Both the position numbers and the translations under genes were made by a program. Source: CAWBYL01 sp963793025 (GTDB lineage: Bacteria; Actinomycetota; Acidimicrobiia; Acidimicrobiales; Acidimicrobilacustridaceae). From it: a DNA stretch of 64,000 nt. Location: assembly GCA_963793025.1 (NCBI GenBank), contig CAWBYL010000004.1, forward strand, positions 62,001 through 126,000. The letters are read 5' to 3'. The first letter of the stretch is position 1. Every line of letters starts with the position of its first letter. Of this stretch, positions 40,912 to 49,315 are shown in pieces. Below the pieces are notes generated by a model, which had not been told where the DNA came from, did no database searches, and saw only the letters and a program-made list of their open reading frames with translations.

Positions 40912-43125
40912 TCAGGCCCCCTCTCCGGAGAGGAACACCGCTCGGAGCAGGTCGCCCCGTTCGAGCAGCTCCTGGGCCGGTCCCTCGAACCGGATCCGTC
41001 CTCGCTCCATGAACACGGCCCGGTCGGCGACGGCGAGGGCCACGTTCACCGACTGCTCGACGATCACCATCGTCATGCCCTCGGCCTTCAACCGCTCGAT
41101 GACCCCGAGCAGCTCCTGCACCACGACGGGGGCCAGACCGAGCGACAGCTCGTCGATCAGCAACAGCTCGGGTTCGAGCATGAGGGCCTTCCCGAGCGCC
41201 AACATCTGCTGCTGCCCGCCCGACAACGATCCGGCGCGGTCGCTCAGCCGCTCCGCCAGCTCGGGGAACGTGTCGAAGACCCGCTCGTAGGCCTCACCCT
41301 TCGGTTTGTCGGACGGCAGCTGCCAGCTCCACACGTCGAGGTTGTCGGCGACCGTCATCGACGGGAACAGCGCCTCGCCGCCCGGCACCTGCACCATCCC
41401 GAGCTGCACCCGGTACTGCGGGTCGACGAGGGTGATGGTGCGGCCGTTCATGCGGACCACGCCCCGATCGGGGAGCAGGAGCCCGCTCACCGACCGCAGC
41501 AGCGTGGACTTGCCGGCGCCGTTGGTGCCGAGCAGGGCGAGGGTCTCGCCCCGCTTGACCTCGAAGCCGACGTCGAACAGGACCTGGAGGTTGCCGTAGC
41601 TGGCGTCGAGGTTGCGGACCTGGAGCACCGGGATGTTCTCGGGGTCGGCGCCCATCCGGGCCTGCTCGTGCTGCATCTCGAGCAGCTCGTCGACCACGAG
41701 GGAGATGTCCCGCTTCATGTAGCGCGACCCGTAGACCACGAGCAGGCCACCGATCAGCGCCGCCGGCGGGACGACCACGGCGAGGGCGGTGCGCTCGCCG
41801 AAGGCGTCGGAGAGCCCCCCGGTGATGAGACCTCCGAAGAAGCCGCCCATCAAGAAGATGTAGACGCCGATCAGGGCGAAGGCCTGGGACCGCATCTGGT
41901 ACGGGACCACAGCCGAGACGGTGGGACCGACCTGGGTGAACGCCGCACCCTGGCAGGCGTTGGCCACCACGAAGAAGGCGATGAGGATGGCCGGCTGCTG
42001 GAAGCGGAGCCCGATGGTGACGGCCAGGCCGTAACCGACGATGGCCAGACCCATCGCCACCAGGGCGGAGCGAGGGTTGTGGCGGAACAGCCGGTCGCCG
42101 TAGCGGCCAGCGAGGGGGATGGCGATGAGCGCTCCGGCCCACGTGATGGACCCGATCCAGCCACGGGTGAAGGCGTCGTAGCCGTAGGCTCGCTCCAGCA
42201 GCAGGTTGAAGGCGCTGGGCACGGCGACGAGGGCGAAGCCCAGGACACCGATTCCGGTCACGAGGAAGTAGAAGGTCTTCACCTTCTTGAGCCGCTGGAA
42301 GGCGGCCGAGAGTCGGACCGGGCCGTCGGCCACGACCTGGGTGGTGTCGCTGCCGAACACCGCCTCGCGCTCGTTGCGACCCCGTTCCGGTTCGCGTTGG
42401 CGTAGGAGCGCGAGCAACAGGATCACGGCCGGGATGGCCAGCACCCAGAACGACCAGCGCCAGGCGTCGTCCCCGCCCCCGGCGATCAGGACCACGAGCC
42501 CGGCGAGGGCGGGGCCGACCACCTGGCCGGCCGGGCGACCCCACGCCTCCGTGGCGAACACGCGGGTGCGGACGCCGATGGGGTACTGATCGGCGACCAG
42601 CGCCGGGGCGATCGGGATGCGGGCGGCGGACCCCAACCCGGCACCGGCGCGGGCCAGACCGAGCTGGAACGAGTTCACGACCGACCCGGTGGCCACGGCG
42701 AACAGCCCCCACAGGCCGGTGGCTCCGGCCAGCACCTTGGTCCGGGCCGAGCGGTCGGCCATCCACGCGAAGGGGAGGGTGGACAGCACGAGGACGACAC
42801 CCCCGAGGCTCTGCAGGCCGAGCAGGACGGTGTCGGAGATACCGAGGGTCGCCTGGATGTCCGGGCCGAGCACCTGGAGCGCCACACGGTCGAACTCCTC
42901 GACCATGTTGAGCAGCAACAGGAGGGCCACGAGCCCGAGCCCGCCGGCGCGGATGCCCTCGCGCAACGGCATGGTGGCGTTGGCCACGCCCGGCAGCAGC
43001 GAGTCGGGCAGGACGACCACGTCGTCCTCCTCGGCCCGTCGCGCATCCTCCTCGTCGAAGATCACCGCGGTCAGCGAGGTCAGGTCCTCGGACGGCGAAG
43101 TCGTGTCGGCTGTCGAGTCGTCCAC
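40912..43125 (-). CDS. MFS transporter fused to a LivF-type ABC ATPase
   Basis: This 737-residue protein starts at GTG 43125 after AGGGGGAC. After an acidic N-terminal region, residues about 55-455 form a 12-helix major facilitator with motif A AWMADRSARTKVL and the proton-linked type glycine-rich helices (for example GGVVLVLSTLPF). A short linker (SLVVDELLEMQHEQARMGADPEN) leads to a LivF ATPase (about 495-737): Walker A GTNGAGKST, signature LSGGQQQM, Walker B LLLIDELSLGLAP and VIVEQSV. MFS carriers do not use ATPases, so the fusion is functionally unexpected. The LivF part presumably pairs with the LivG domain of the neighbouring triple fusion, tying a secondary carrier to a primary importer. 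Confidence 0.93.
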   Translation of the reverse strand: MDDSTADTTSPSEDLTSLTAVIFDEEDARRAEEDDVVVLPDSLLPGVANATMPLREGIRAGGLGLVALLLLLNMVEEFDRVALQVLGPDIQATLGISDTVLLGLQSLGGVVLVLSTLPFAWMADRSARTKVLAGATGLWGLFAVATGSVVNSFQLGLARAGAGLGSAARIPIAPALVADQYPIGVRTRVFATEAWGRPAGQVVGPALAGLVVLIAGGGDDAWRWSFWVLAIPAVILLLALLRQREPERGRNEREAVFGSDTTQVVADGPVRLSAAFQRLKKVKTFYFLVTGIGVLGFALVAVPSAFNLLLERAYGYDAFTRGWIGSITWAGALIAIPLAGRYGDRLFRHNPRSALVAMGLAIVGYGLAVTIGLRFQQPAILIAFFVVANACQGAAFTQVGPTVSAVVPYQMRSQAFALIGVYIFLMGGFFGGLITGGLSDAFGERTALAVVVPPAALIGGLLVVYGSRYMKRDISLVVDELLEMQHEQARMGADPENIPVLQVRNLDASYGNLQVLFDVGFEVKRGETLALLGTNGAGKSTLLRSVSGLLLPDRGVVRMNGRTITLVDPQYRVQLGMVQVPGGEALFPSMTVADNLDVWSWQLPSDKPKGEAYERVFDTFPELAERLSDRAGSLSGGQQQMLALGKALMLEPELLLIDELSLGLAPVVVQELLGVIERLKAEGMTMVIVEQSVNVALAVADRAVFMERGRIRFEGPAQELLERGDLLRAVFLSGEGA

Positions 43126-43187
43126 AGTCCCCCTCGGACAAGATGCCGAGCGATCCCTGGCCTCCTGAGGGGGCACGTGGCTTGCTC

Positions 43188-43203
43188 GGTGACCAGTGTC
43201 ACA
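43188..43203. promoter_or_regulatory. CRP/FNR-like site, divergent importer promoter (a)
   Basis: GGTGA-CCAGTG-TCACA, one change from TGTGA-N6-TCACA, 62 nt before the MFS-LivF start (43125, minus) and 67 nt before the binding protein start (43270, plus). Confidence 0.58.
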
Positions 43204-43215
43204 TAAGGTACCCGA

Positions 43216-43231
43216 TGTGACTCCGGTCACT
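43216..43231. promoter_or_regulatory. CRP/FNR-like site, divergent importer promoter (b)
   Basis: TGTGA-CTCCGG-TCACT, one change from consensus, centred 28 nt from the first site. The pair also forms GTCACAT/ATGTGAC inverted arms (43198-43204, 43215-43221). Two close sites suggest cooperative binding. Confidence 0.58.
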
Positions 43232-43269
43232 TTTCGACGTCACATCGACGGCACCAACAGGGGGATTTG

Positions 43270-44703
43270 ATGAGGACGAGTGGAAGGTCGAGAGCGCTGA
43301 TGGCGCTCATCGCCGTGATGGCGCTGGCGCTGGCGTCGTGCAGCAGCGGGAGCAGCGAGGGTGGAAGCGACGGCACCAGCGGCGACGAGGAGCGCACCGC
43401 GTCGGACACCGGCATCACCGCCGACACCATCAAGATCGGTGTCGGCGTCTCCGATCTCGACGGTCTCCGGGCCGCCGGACTGTCCCTCCCGGCGGCGCTC
43501 ACCACCGACAACCTGTCGACCAGGGTGACGTCCTACATCGACGACTGGAACGCGGCCGGGGGGATCAACGGGCGCATGATCGAGCCCGTCGTGCTCACCT
43601 GGGACCCGGTCAAGCCCGACACCCAGGACCAGTTCTGCGCCGAGGCCACCGTCGACAACGAGCTGTTCGCGGTGATCGTCTCCACGGGGCTCAACGCCCG
43701 CACGGTGCAGTGCCTCCTCGACGCCGGCATGCTCACCCTGTTCGGCGAGTTCGTAGGCCAGGCCGCTCACGACAGCGGGCTGCTCCTCACCATCGCCCCG
43801 CCGGTCGAGCTCGGCGCCCAGGCCGGATCCAAGGCCGCCATCGACTCGGGTGAGGTGGCCGAAGGGTCGGTCGTCGGGATCCTGGCCGGCAACGGCCCCG
43901 AGGCCAAGGCCGCCGCCGCCGAGTCCAAGTCCGTCTTCGAGGACGCCGGCTTCACCGCCCAGGTCGTCGAGGTCAACACCGTCCAGGGCGACGTCGGAGC
44001 CATCAACCAGGAAGCCGGTACCGCGGCGGGCACCTTCCGGGCCGAGGGCGTCACCAACGTGATGATGCTTCTGCCGTTCACCAACCAGGCCGGGTTCTAC
44101 GACGCCGCCGCCGGCGCCTTCAAGATCACCGTCCTCGACACCGCCTCGGCCAACTGCACCGCCTTCGGTGCCAGCCGGACCCCGGCCGCCGCGGTGGGGG
44201 CCCAGTGCATCACCATCTGGGACAACCAGAACCTGGCCGAGGGGGGCATCCGCACCCAGACCGACTTCGAGGTGGAGTGCCGGGCACACTACGACGAGGT
44301 CTTCGCGGGGGAGTTCCCGACCGGCTCGAGCCCCGGGGTGCCGTCGGGCCAGGTGATCACCACCGCTGACGGCGAGGTGATCAGCTCCGACTACGACGCC
44401 TTCGCCTGCACGCTCACCAACCTGTTCGAGAAGATGATGGAGGCCGCGGGCACGAACCCGACCCGGGAGTCGGCGATGTCGGCTGCTCTCGGACTGGGTG
44501 ACCTGCCGGTGGCGTTGGCCTCGGACGGACAGGGCTCGCTCGCCGAGGGCAAGACCTACATGGCCGACTTCGTCCACCCGGTGGTGCTGACCGCTGTCGC
44601 CGCCGAGACCCCGAAGGGGGCCGACGGGACCTACGCCAAGTGCCCGGCACCCGTGAACTGCTGGGTGCCGTCCACCAACGAGTGGTTCCCGATCGCCAAC
44701 TGA
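43270..44703 (+). CDS. Lipoprotein substrate-binding protein of the fused importer
   Basis: This 477-residue binding protein starts at ATG 43270 after AGGGGGAT. The lipobox is ALASC with Cys24 and a Gly/Ser/Asp/Glu-rich linker follows. The mature part is a Leu/Ile/Val-type fold (ITADTIKIGVGVSDLDG, WNAAGGINGRMIEPV, GILAGNGPEAKAAA), distantly related to the two copies at 15463 and 17016. Several cysteine pairs suggest disulfides. It is divergently transcribed from the MFS-LivF/LivHMG operon, with two CRP-like sites between them, and is the obvious receptor for that importer. Ligand unknown. Confidence 0.9.
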   Translation: MRTSGRSRALMALIAVMALALASCSSGSSEGGSDGTSGDEERTASDTGITADTIKIGVGVSDLDGLRAAGLSLPAALTTDNLSTRVTSYIDDWNAAGGINGRMIEPVVLTWDPVKPDTQDQFCAEATVDNELFAVIVSTGLNARTVQCLLDAGMLTLFGEFVGQAAHDSGLLLTIAPPVELGAQAGSKAAIDSGEVAEGSVVGILAGNGPEAKAAAAESKSVFEDAGFTAQVVEVNTVQGDVGAINQEAGTAAGTFRAEGVTNVMMLLPFTNQAGFYDAAAGAFKITVLDTASANCTAFGASRTPAAAVGAQCITIWDNQNLAEGGIRTQTDFEVECRAHYDEVFAGEFPTGSSPGVPSGQVITTADGEVISSDYDAFACTLTNLFEKMMEAAGTNPTRESAMSAALGLGDLPVALASDGQGSLAEGKTYMADFVHPVVLTAVAAETPKGADGTYAKCPAPVNCWVPSTNEWFPIAN

Positions 44704-44715
44704 AAACCCGGTTGC

Positions 44716-44755
44716 TGGCTCGTCTCACGCCCCGGGAGGGGCGTGAGACGAGCCA
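44716..44755. repeat. Intergenic palindrome, repeat family A copy 3 (bidirectional terminator)
   Basis: A perfect 18-bp stem starting TGGCTCGTCTCACG with a GGGA loop lies between convergent stops at 44703 and 44773. It matches copy 2 in most positions and the outer arm of copy 1. Confidence 0.88.
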
Positions 44756-44772
44756 CCGAAGGGAAGGGGACG

Positions 44773-46020
44773 TCAGGCGATGACGCCCTTGTCGCGCAGG
44801 GCGGCGATGGCGTCATCGTCGAGGCCGAGCTCGGCGCCCAGGACCTCGTCGGTGTGCTCACCCAGCCACGGCATGCGGGTCTCGGGGCCGTCGGCCATCT
44901 TGGTCATCTTGATGGGGTTCCCCGGGGTGAGCACGGGCTCGCCGCCGTCGTCGCGGGGGATCTCCACCAACATGTTGTGGGTGGCCACGTGGGGATCGGC
45001 GATGACCTGCTCGGCCGACAGGCACGGGCCGGCGGCCACGCCGGCATCGGCGAGGGCCCGGCAGGCGTCGACGTTGGTCATGCCCGCCGCCCACGCCTTC
45101 ACGCCCGGGCGCAGGATGGTGTCCATGTTGGCCCGCCAGCCGTCGCGGGTGGCCAGGCGCTCGTCGGTGAGCCATTCGGGGTGTCCGACCAGGTTGGCCA
45201 GCCGCTCGAACTCGTGCTCGCGGCCGACCTGCACGATGAACCAGCCGGTGCCGGCCTCGAAGCCGTCGAGGATCATGGCCGGAGGCGTGCCCGGCTCGGG
45301 GCGCAGGCCGAGCGACCAGTAGTTGGTCACCAGGTCGGTCATGGCGACCATGGCGTCGAACATGGCCACGTCGACGTACTGGCCCTCGCCGGTGCGGTCC
45401 CGGTGGCGGAGGGCGGCGAGCACGCCGATGGTGCCGAACAGGGCGGTGCCGATGTCACCGAGCGCCCCGACCGGAGAGGCGGCCGGGGGCTTGCCCGGCT
45501 CGCGCTTGAACTCGTAGATCCCCGACATGGCCTCGGCGATGGCCGCATAGGCGGGCCATCCGTCGTAGGGCGTGTCGGTGAGGTTCCCGAAGCCCGACAC
45601 CGACAGGTAGATCACGGACGGGTGCACGGCGGCGATGTCGTCGTAACCGAGGCCCATGCGGGCCAGGGCACCGCCTTTGAAGTTCTCGGCCACGATGTCG
45701 AACCGGGGCGCCATGTCGAGCACGAGCTGTCGTCCCTCGGGCGCCTTGAGGTCGACGCAGATCGACCGCTTGTTGAGGTTGTTGCGCAGGAACGTGGCCC
45801 CCACGGTCCGACCCTCGGGATCGGTGATCGAGGGCTGGGACCCCCGACCGAGGTCGCCGCCCTTGGTGCTCTCGATCTTGATGACCTCGGCCCCCAGCCG
45901 GGTCAGCAGCTGGGTGGCGAAGGGCAAGGCCTGCATCTGCTCGAGGGCGAGGATCCTGACCCCGTCGAGGGGCTTTCCGTGGCTGACGGCGTCGGCGTTG
46001 CCGATGTCTCCGAGGCGCAT
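44773..46020 (-). CDS. CoA transferase, family III (CaiB/BaiF)
   Basis: This 415-residue enzyme moves CoA between carboxylic acids. The N-terminal block LDGVRILALEQM-x-ALPFATQLLTRLGAEVIKIE is typical of the family, the active-site Asp lies in PVGALGDIGTALFG, and MRLGDIGN precedes the core. The family works as an interlocked dimer in the cytoplasm. Its substrate here is probably a hydrophobic acid such as a bile-acid-type or methyl-branched acid, like other actinobacterial members, but this is inference. It lies 11 nt downstream of the molybdopterin oxidoreductase and is likely in the same operon. Confidence 0.9.
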   Translation of the reverse strand: MRLGDIGNADAVSHGKPLDGVRILALEQMQALPFATQLLTRLGAEVIKIESTKGGDLGRGSQPSITDPEGRTVGATFLRNNLNKRSICVDLKAPEGRQLVLDMAPRFDIVAENFKGGALARMGLGYDDIAAVHPSVIYLSVSGFGNLTDTPYDGWPAYAAIAEAMSGIYEFKREPGKPPAASPVGALGDIGTALFGTIGVLAALRHRDRTGEGQYVDVAMFDAMVAMTDLVTNYWSLGLRPEPGTPPAMILDGFEAGTGWFIVQVGREHEFERLANLVGHPEWLTDERLATRDGWRANMDTILRPGVKAWAAGMTNVDACRALADAGVAAGPCLSAEQVIADPHVATHNMLVEIPRDDGGEPVLTPGNPIKMTKMADGPETRMPWLGEHTDEVLGAELGLDDDAIAALRDKGVIA

Positions 46021-46030
46021 GGCGGCGACC

Positions 46031-48130
46031 CTACCGGGTGGGTTCCAGCACCTCGACCTCGACGGGGATGCCGGTCAGCTGCGACATGGTGCTCACCGGG
46101 TCGAAGGTGCCCGGCCCGACGGGCGCGAGGACGTTCACGTTCACCCCGGGGTAGCGCTGGGCCACCGGCTGCCCGGTGGTGGCGGCGTTGCCGAAACCGT
46201 GGGTCATGGCCACCACGCCGGCGCGGAGGGTCTCGTCGACGCGGGCGCAGGCCTCGACCGAGCCCCACTCATTGGTGATCCGCACCCGGGCTCCGTCGAT
46301 GACGGCCAGCCGTTCGGCGTCGGCGGGGGAGAGGAAGAGAGGGTTGTCCGCCCCGAGGCCCTTCTTCAGCCTCTCGACGTTCTGCATGGCGGTGTTGATG
46401 GTGTGCGCCGTGCGCCGGGTGATGAGCTTGAGCTGCCCGGGCGGTTCGGCGCCGAGCTGGGCGAACTGCTCGACCGCCCGCTCGCGGGCGGCGGCCAGCA
46501 TCGCTGGTTCCCCGTCGAGGGTGCCCTCGGTCGTCATCGTGTCGAGGAACGTGCCCGGCTCGGTGACCGGGAGGAGGGCGGTGCCGTTCTCGGCCGCCCG
46601 CAGCGCCGCCATCGACAGGCCGTGCTCGGCGAGGGAGCCGTCGTAGAGCATGGCGAGGATGTCGACGTCGGGACCGAAGACGGGCTCCTCGCCCATGCGC
46701 TCGGTCAGCTCGGCGAAGATCATCTGTTCGGTGCGCCGTTCTCCCGCCGGAGCGACGATCGGGCCCGTCCACTGCATGTAGGGCTGGAGCTGGGTCCCTT
46801 GTACGAAGGTGTTGAGGTCCTCACGCTCGAACCAGTCGGCGGCGGGCAGCACGTGGTCGGCGAGCTCGCCGGTGGCGTTGCGGTAGAAGTCGACGGTTAC
46901 GAGGAGGTCCAGCGACTCGAACGCCTTGGCCAGGTCGCTTCCGCCACCGATGCTGAGCACCGGGTTCCCGGCGGTGCTGATCAGCGCCCGGATGGGAGGA
47001 TCGCCCTCGCGGATCATGGAGGCCAGCAGAGCGCCTGGCTCGCCGCCGGTGTTGCGTCGGTACGGCCCCCATTGTGAGTCGACGAACGACTCCGCGCCGA
47101 TGTCGCTGGTGCGCGAGGCGGGAGCGGTGCCGCGGGTGACGGGGATGTTGCCGCCGGCGCGGTCGAAGTTGCCGGTGAGCAGCACGAGCATCTGCATCAG
47201 CCAGTAGGTGAGGGCGCCCTGGCGGCCCATGTTCACGCCGGTGGAACAGTGGGCCGAGGCGGCGGGGGCGGCGGCGAACTCCCGGGCCATGGCGGCGATG
47301 TCATCGGCGTCGAGGCCGACGACCGGGGCCACCGTCGCGGCCGGGAAACGGTTCAGGAAGGCGCGGAGAGAGTCGATCTCACGCACCCGGGCGGCGCCCT
47401 CGGGGTCGAAGCCGACCGTGCGGTCGATCTCGTGGAGCATGGCCGCGAGCAGGTACACGTCGGTGTCGGGCTTGATCTGCACGGTCTCGCCGACCTTGGG
47501 CTCGCAGTGGCGCGGGTCGACGAACACCACGCGACCGCCCCGCGACTCGACTGCAGCCAGACGGCCCACCGGATCGGGGATCGAGAGGAACGATCCCTTG
47601 CTCACCCGGGGGTTGGTCCCGAGGAGCAGCACGTGGTCGGTGCGGTCGAGGTCGGGTACGAGGTGGATCTGTGACGAGCCCCACAACATCTCGCCGATGG
47701 CGAACTTGTTCGAGCAGTCCTGGCTGCCGGCGGTGAAGATGCGGTCGGAGCCGAGCTGGAGCAGGAAGAGTCCGGCGCTGGGCCCGGCGGTGGCGTTGAA
47801 CGCCGTCGGGTTCCCGAGGTACATGGCCACCGACCGGGGCCCGTGCTCGGCGATGATCGCCCGCAGTCGCGTGGCGATGTCGTCGAGGGCGTCGTCCCAG
47901 CTCTCCTCGGCGAAGCTGCCGTCGTCCTGGCGGGACTGGGGACGGTCGAGCCGGGCCGGGTCGTGGTGGATCTCGGCGGCCAGGAGACCCTTGTTGCACG
48001 CGAACCCGGCGGTGACGGGGTGGTCCTTGTCGGGGCGCAGGCGGGTCAGGCGTCCGTCGTCATCGAGCTCGGCGACCAGGCCGCACCCGGCCTCGCACAG
48101 CCGGCAGTAGGTGGAGTGGACGGTGGTCAC
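46031..48130 (-). CDS. Molybdopterin-containing oxidoreductase
   Basis: This 699-residue member of the molybdopterin-bis-guanine-dinucleotide (MopB/DMSO reductase) superfamily starts at GTG 48130. The N-terminal [4Fe-4S] motif is CRLCEAGCG with the fourth cysteine in FACNKG. Molybdopterin-binding blocks include LLGTNPRVSKGSF, DPRHCEPKVGET and STAGNPVLS, and the likely metal ligand lies in the HCSTGVNMG region. The C-terminal domain with ITNEWGSVEACARVDETL is the usual cap. No twin-arginine signal is present, so it is cytoplasmic. It overlaps the upstream LLM gene as GTGA. Function within the class (hydroxylase or dehydrogenase) is not known; it could act on a steroid or lipid. Confidence 0.9.
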   Translation of the reverse strand: MTTVHSTYCRLCEAGCGLVAELDDDGRLTRLRPDKDHPVTAGFACNKGLLAAEIHHDPARLDRPQSRQDDGSFAEESWDDALDDIATRLRAIIAEHGPRSVAMYLGNPTAFNATAGPSAGLFLLQLGSDRIFTAGSQDCSNKFAIGEMLWGSSQIHLVPDLDRTDHVLLLGTNPRVSKGSFLSIPDPVGRLAAVESRGGRVVFVDPRHCEPKVGETVQIKPDTDVYLLAAMLHEIDRTVGFDPEGAARVREIDSLRAFLNRFPAATVAPVVGLDADDIAAMAREFAAAPAASAHCSTGVNMGRQGALTYWLMQMLVLLTGNFDRAGGNIPVTRGTAPASRTSDIGAESFVDSQWGPYRRNTGGEPGALLASMIREGDPPIRALISTAGNPVLSIGGGSDLAKAFESLDLLVTVDFYRNATGELADHVLPAADWFEREDLNTFVQGTQLQPYMQWTGPIVAPAGERRTEQMIFAELTERMGEEPVFGPDVDILAMLYDGSLAEHGLSMAALRAAENGTALLPVTEPGTFLDTMTTEGTLDGEPAMLAAARERAVEQFAQLGAEPPGQLKLITRRTAHTINTAMQNVERLKKGLGADNPLFLSPADAERLAVIDGARVRITNEWGSVEACARVDETLRAGVVAMTHGFGNAATTGQPVAQRYPGVNVNVLAPVGPGTFDPVSTMSQLTGIPVEVEVLEPTR

Positions 48131-49173
48131 GGCCGGGTGGCTCGGTACTCGGCGACGACGGGTTCCAGCTCGTCGGGCGTGGCGCCGTGCATGATCACGC
48201 CGTCGCAGCCGAGCTCGAACTGGCCCCGGATGGCGGCGACGCACTGGGCCGGGGTGCCGGTGGCGCTCGGGGCCAGCCACTCGTCGGGGATGAGCGTGGC
48301 CACGTGCTCGAGCTGCTCGGTGGTACCCACGACGTCGAGGCCCCGGACGCTCGACACCACGGGATCGGCGAGGAAGCGCTCGAGCACGGCGGGGTCCCAC
48401 CCGTTGGTGCGCACGAGCAGGTCGCCGTAGCCCTGCAGGTAGGTGCCCAGCCGGCCGACCAGCTTCATCAGGCGCTTGTCCTCGGGGATGCGGTCGGTGA
48501 CGGTGGCGAAGCACGACCAGACCTTCACCGTCTCGGGATCGCGCCCGGCCTGCTCAGCCGCCTTCTTGACGGTCTGGACGCAGTGGGCGGTGGTCTCGTC
48601 GGTGAAGAAGGTGTGCAGCACGACCTCGTCGAAGCACCGGCCGGCCAGCTCGAGCGTGTGGTCCCCGAAGGCGACCAACCCCATCGGGAGGTACTCGTCG
48701 AGGCCGGCGTCGAGGTGCAGCACGGGCCAGGAACCGGCGGGACCGTCGTGGCCCATGATCACCTCGCCCCGGAAGAGCCGGCGCATGATGCCGGCGAAGT
48801 CCTCCATCTGGGCGGTGGTGATGTGGCCGATGCCGTAGGCGTCCTGCATGGGCTTGATGCCCCGCCCCAGCCCGAGGGTGAAGCGGCCGCCGGTGAGGCT
48901 CTGCATGGTGCGGGCGAAGCCGGCGGTCACCATCGGGTGGCGCGTGTTGTGGTTGGTGGCGGCGGTGGAGATGGCGATGCGCTCGCTCACCGCACCGACG
49001 GCGCCCGACAGCGTGGCCGCCTCCTTCTTGTTGTAGCGCTCGGAGATGAACACGCGACCGATGCCCATGGCCTCGCCGGCGACCACCTCGTCGATGAGCT
49101 CGCGAGCGGTGCCCGGCTGCCCCGCGAGCGTGTAGAAGCCCAACTCGCCGAGCACGTCGTTGCGGTGAGCCAT
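48127..49173 (-). CDS. LLM-class F420-dependent oxidoreductase
   Basis: This 348-residue luciferase-like protein has LGFYTLAGQPGTARELIDEV at the N-terminus (the strand carrying the substrate loop), ISTAATNHNTRHPMVTAGFARTMQSLTGGRFTLGLGRG, and a C-terminal region with GTPAQCVAAIRG. These are typical of actinobacterial F420-dependent members. It is translated together with the molybdopterin enzyme (GTGA overlap). The reaction is unknown; a reduction of an enone or oxidation of an alcohol would fit lipid catabolism. It starts at ATG 49173. Confidence 0.87.
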   Translation of the reverse strand: MAHRNDVLGELGFYTLAGQPGTARELIDEVVAGEAMGIGRVFISERYNKKEAATLSGAVGAVSERIAISTAATNHNTRHPMVTAGFARTMQSLTGGRFTLGLGRGIKPMQDAYGIGHITTAQMEDFAGIMRRLFRGEVIMGHDGPAGSWPVLHLDAGLDEYLPMGLVAFGDHTLELAGRCFDEVVLHTFFTDETTAHCVQTVKKAAEQAGRDPETVKVWSCFATVTDRIPEDKRLMKLVGRLGTYLQGYGDLLVRTNGWDPAVLERFLADPVVSSVRGLDVVGTTEQLEHVATLIPDEWLAPSATGTPAQCVAAIRGQFELGCDGVIMHGATPDELEPVVAEYRATRP

Positions 49174-49294
49174 CAGGCCTCCTGGGGGTGGCCGGGCGCG
49201 AGCCGGGCCCGAGGTGAGGGGCGCGTCCCGTCCCGGCCGCTGACGGCCTGCTGAGGCTCCCCGTGGAGGGCCGATCGTATAGTGGATGGCATCC

Positions 49295-49312
49295 GCCCGC
49301 CTCGGGGCGGGC
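49295..49312 (-). terminator. Short hairpin after the P450 gene
   Basis: Seven-bp GC arms with a TCGG loop start 4 nt past the P450 stop on the minus strand. Confidence 0.55.
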
Positions 49313-49315
49313 CGG

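Noticed and set aside
40912..43125. Possibility that the MFS-LivF gene is an artefact of a missed stop or frameshift
   Set aside because: The frame is continuous with normal codon use through the linker, and the next gene lacks precisely the LivF subunit; I keep it as a real fusion pending resequencing.
49238..49254. GCTGACGGCCTGCTGAG, resembling the 17-bp operator
   Set aside because: Several mismatches in both arms, so it does not reach the quality of the seven accepted sites.
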